DNA from: Phreatobacter sp.
Lineage (GTDB): Bacteria; Pseudomonadota; Alphaproteobacteria; Rhizobiales; Phreatobacteraceae
NCBI RefSeq assembly: GCF_016793595.1
Contig: NZ_JAEULY010000004.1
Coordinates: 496,001-560,000, forward strand
Direction of reading: 5' to 3'
DNA length: 64,000 nucleotides
Shown here: piece by piece, positions 62,313 to 64,000 of the stretch
Layout of the letters: every line of letters begins with the position of its first letter
Position numbering within the stretch: position 1 is the first letter of the stretch
Translations under genes and position numbers: made by a program
The notes under the pieces: generated by a model
Told to the model about the DNA's origin: nothing
The model's database searches: none
Seen by the model: the letters and a program-made list of their open reading frames with translations, nothing else

Positions 62313-64000
62313 TCACCCCCCGACGTGGGCGCGGAACTCCTTGAGCGAGGTGAAGCGCGTCGTGCCCGCTTCGAGATCGGCCTCGATCGTGCCGTCGCCG
62401 TAGAGACGGAACGGGATGTTGGCGATGACGCCCTCGCGCAGCAGCGGCGCGGCCGGCTGGGCGGGAGCTGCCGGCGCCGGCGCTGGCGGAACGACAACCG
62501 GTTCCTGGCGCGCGGGCGCGGCTCCCGCCTGCGGCTCGAAAATGCCTTTCAGATCCTCGATCAGCGAATCCGCGGGGTCCACGGCCTTCTTCTTCGGCGC
62601 GAGAAGGTCGTTCAGCTCCGGGAAGTCGCGGACCAGCGAAGCCATGGCGTCCTCGCGGCCGCCAGCCGGCTCGGCGCGCTCCACCGTCACCTCGGGAGCC
62701 GGCCGCAGGGCGGGCTCGGGGGTCACGCGCAGTTCCGGCGCGGGCGGCGGCATGGGTTCGGTCGCCTGCCGCGAGCCGGGTGAGGCATAGGCCGGCGGTT
62801 CGGGCCTGACGCTGCCGACATCCGGCGCGCCGATCGGCTTCTCGTCCAGCGACGCCTTCAGCGCCTTTTCCAGTTCGTCCTCGATGGAGAAGGACGGCTC
62901 GGCGGGCTCCGGTTCCACCTCACGATGCGCGGCGGGCACGGGCTCGGGCGCGGCCTCCCCGGCCTTGTCGGCCACGGCCGGCTCCGGCACGTCCTCCGCC
63001 GGCGGCGCGGGCGGGCGCGAGAAGGTGTCGCGCAGCCGCGCCATGAAGCCGCCGGGCTCGCGCTCGTCGGCCGGCGCGGGAGCGGGGGTCCGGGCGGGCG
63101 TATCCCCGAGCAGCAGTTTCTCCAGCGAGGCCATGGGGTCGTGGGCTTCCGGCGCGGCGGCCTTCGTCTCCGTGTCGGCGGCGGGCGGGGCGATGTCGGC
63201 CTCGGCGGCGCGCACCTCCTCCTTCAGGTCCTCGAGCGCCTGGGCGAGATGCTCTTCGAGCGCATCCAGATGCGGCACGGCCGCAGCCTCGGCCACCGGC
63301 TCGGCCTCCTCGACATCGCGCCTGCCGTCCACGACGGGTTCGACCGCGACCGGTTCGAGCAGCACGGGTTCCGCGACCTCGACCCTGACCGGCTCCGGCA
63401 TTTCCTCGCCCTTGCCGGCAGCCTGCTCGGCCGGCGGCGGCGGCAGCGGCGCCTTCTCGCCGGCCGGCACGACGGGAGATGCGGCCGCCGCCGATGCAGA
63501 GGCGACGCCCGCGGCAAGGCCGGTGGCCGCGCCGATGGCGGCAGCGGTCCCAAGCGGCCGCAGGCCGAAGCTCTCGCGCGAGGGCGGCGTCACGACGGGA
63601 CGGGACGGCGGGGCCGGCGAAATCTCCGCTGCGGGAGCCTCGACCTTGGGCGCTTCGACCTTGGGCGCTTCAACCTTGGGTGCCTCGACCCTCGGAGGCT
63701 CGACGGCCATTGCGGCCGTCGCCGGCTGCTCCGGCAGGCCCTCGCGCCAGAACGGCGAGGTGTCGGGCGACGGTTCGGCGGGAAGCGCGGCGTGGGCCGG
63801 GGCGCCCGCGGGTGCTGCCATCGGCTCTGCGGCGGGCGCATGGCCGGCGGCCCAGCGCAGGTCGTCCAGTTTCGCCGCCAGAACGCCAAGCTGCCCCAGG
63901 ACAGCAGCCAGACCGAACAGGATGATGCCGGCCGCGGCGATGACCGCGCCGACCACCATGACCGTATTGCCGAGACTGAGGAGGCTGGGCGTCGTGCCCC
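62313..64000 (-). CDS. Long Pro/Ala/Glu-rich membrane protein, 5' end cut by window
   Basis: At least 548 residues. The frame is open beyond the ATG at 63959 to the window edge (LSLGNTV before it), so the start is probably outside. A membrane helix (AVIAAAGIILFGLAAVLGQL) near the N-terminus is followed by a very long disordered region with KVEAP repeats and many acidic and Pro residues, and a C-terminal conserved end (DLKGIFEP, RLYGDGTIEADLEAG, FTSLKEFRAHV). The conserved end and helix suggest an anchored scaffold. Function unknown. Confidence 0.75.
   Translation of the reverse strand, partial: GTTPSLLSLGNTVMVVGAVIAAAGIILFGLAAVLGQLGVLAAKLDDLRWAAGHAPAAEPMAAPAGAPAHAALPAEPSPDTSPFWREGLPEQPATAAMAVEPPRVEAPKVEAPKVEAPKVEAPAAEISPAPPSRPVVTPPSRESFGLRPLGTAAAIGAATGLAAGVASASAAAASPVVPAGEKAPLPPPPAEQAAGKGEEMPEPVRVEVAEPVLLEPVAVEPVVDGRRDVEEAEPVAEAAAVPHLDALEEHLAQALEDLKEEVRAAEADIAPPAADTETKAAAPEAHDPMASLEKLLLGDTPARTPAPAPADEREPGGFMARLRDTFSRPPAPPAEDVPEPAVADKAGEAAPEPVPAAHREVEPEPAEPSFSIEDELEKALKASLDEKPIGAPDVGSVRPEPPAYASPGSRQATEPMPPPAPELRVTPEPALRPAPEVTVERAEPAGGREDAMASLVRDFPELNDLLAPKKKAVDPADSLIEDLKGIFEPQAGAAPARQEPVVVPPAPAPAAPAQPAAPLLREGVIANIPFRLYGDGTIEADLEAGTTRFTSLKEFRAHVGG
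63637..63696. repeat. Four tandem 15-bp repeats
   Basis: Units near GCTTCGACCTTGGGC at 63637, 63652, 63667 and 63682, encoding repeated VEAPK on the minus strand inside the Pro-rich protein. In-frame, so copy number can vary without a frameshift. Confidence 0.85.

Noticed and set aside
63637..63696. CRISPR-like tandem repeat
   Set aside because: Units are contiguous 15-bp coding repeats without spacers.

Overview
The window is GC-rich, densely packed alphaproteobacterial chromosome, most likely Hyphomicrobiales (Rhizobiales) in the broad Bradyrhizobium/Bosea/Phreatobacter neighbourhood. The grounds are the cycHJKL-type cytochrome c maturation operon followed by degP, a two-component pair and glnE; a FeuP/FeuQ-like pair; DivJ/PleC-like PAS kinases; DUF2336, DUF1491 and DUF5330 genes; and interspersed palindromes whose ends read CTAGAGC or GCATTTTC. 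I saw no tRNA, rRNA, CRISPR array, insertion sequence, integrase or attachment site.

Layout. 1-17.6 kb is core chromosome: a truncated PAS histidine kinase; then, on the minus strand, ccmI-ccmE-ccmF-ccmH, degP (with its own terminator), a response regulator/kinase pair and glnE; then a conserved unknown gene, a glycine-zipper lipoprotein and the feuP/feuQ-like pair with a PepSY-like gene. 17.7-42.3 kb is a complete RcGTA-like gene transfer agent (GTA) structural cluster on the minus strand. It reads in the usual order: small and large terminase, portal, gp3.5, prohead protease, major capsid, adaptor, stopper, tail terminator, tail tube, two chaperones, a short tape measure, distal tail protein, hub, NlpC/P60 peptidase, megatron tail-tip protein and a holin-like gene. 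42.4-64 kb is core again: a Pit phosphate transporter with its DUF47 partner, a membrane metallophosphoesterase, a membrane glycosyltransferase-like protein, a YcgN-type cysteine-cluster protein, a class A penicillin-binding protein, DUF1214/DUF1254 proteins, a DivJ-like kinase operon, SufE, a haloacid dehalogenase, a branched-chain aminotransferase and a long Pro/Ala-rich membrane protein.

The unusual part is the set of genes inside the GTA operon. Between terminase and portal, and again between prohead protease and major capsid, there are lower-GC cassettes that look like polymorphic toxin-immunity pairs. Three are copies of a PD-(D/E)XK-like nuclease with a ~220-residue immunity candidate (one intact toxin, one frameshifted by an internal deletion, one fragment). 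Two are copies of a CxxC/DHQ/CxxCS (HNH-like) toxin with a ~130-residue immunity candidate. At least three of the toxins share a head motif, RYDPDQPRVPAG, after a short basic helix. Most cassettes end in a Rho-independent terminator placed just upstream of the next GTA or cassette start codon. Two secreted S1 serine proteases sit in the opposite orientation between capsid and adaptor genes, and an aspartic protease lies between portal and prohead protease. Several cassettes carry lesions (in-frame amber, single-base frameshift, lost active-site Asp), so the array appears to be turning over.

Starts were chosen from ribosome binding sites, family length and overlaps with the preceding stop (ATGA, GTGA, TTGA, CTGA). 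Family names come from reading the sequence; no database search was run.
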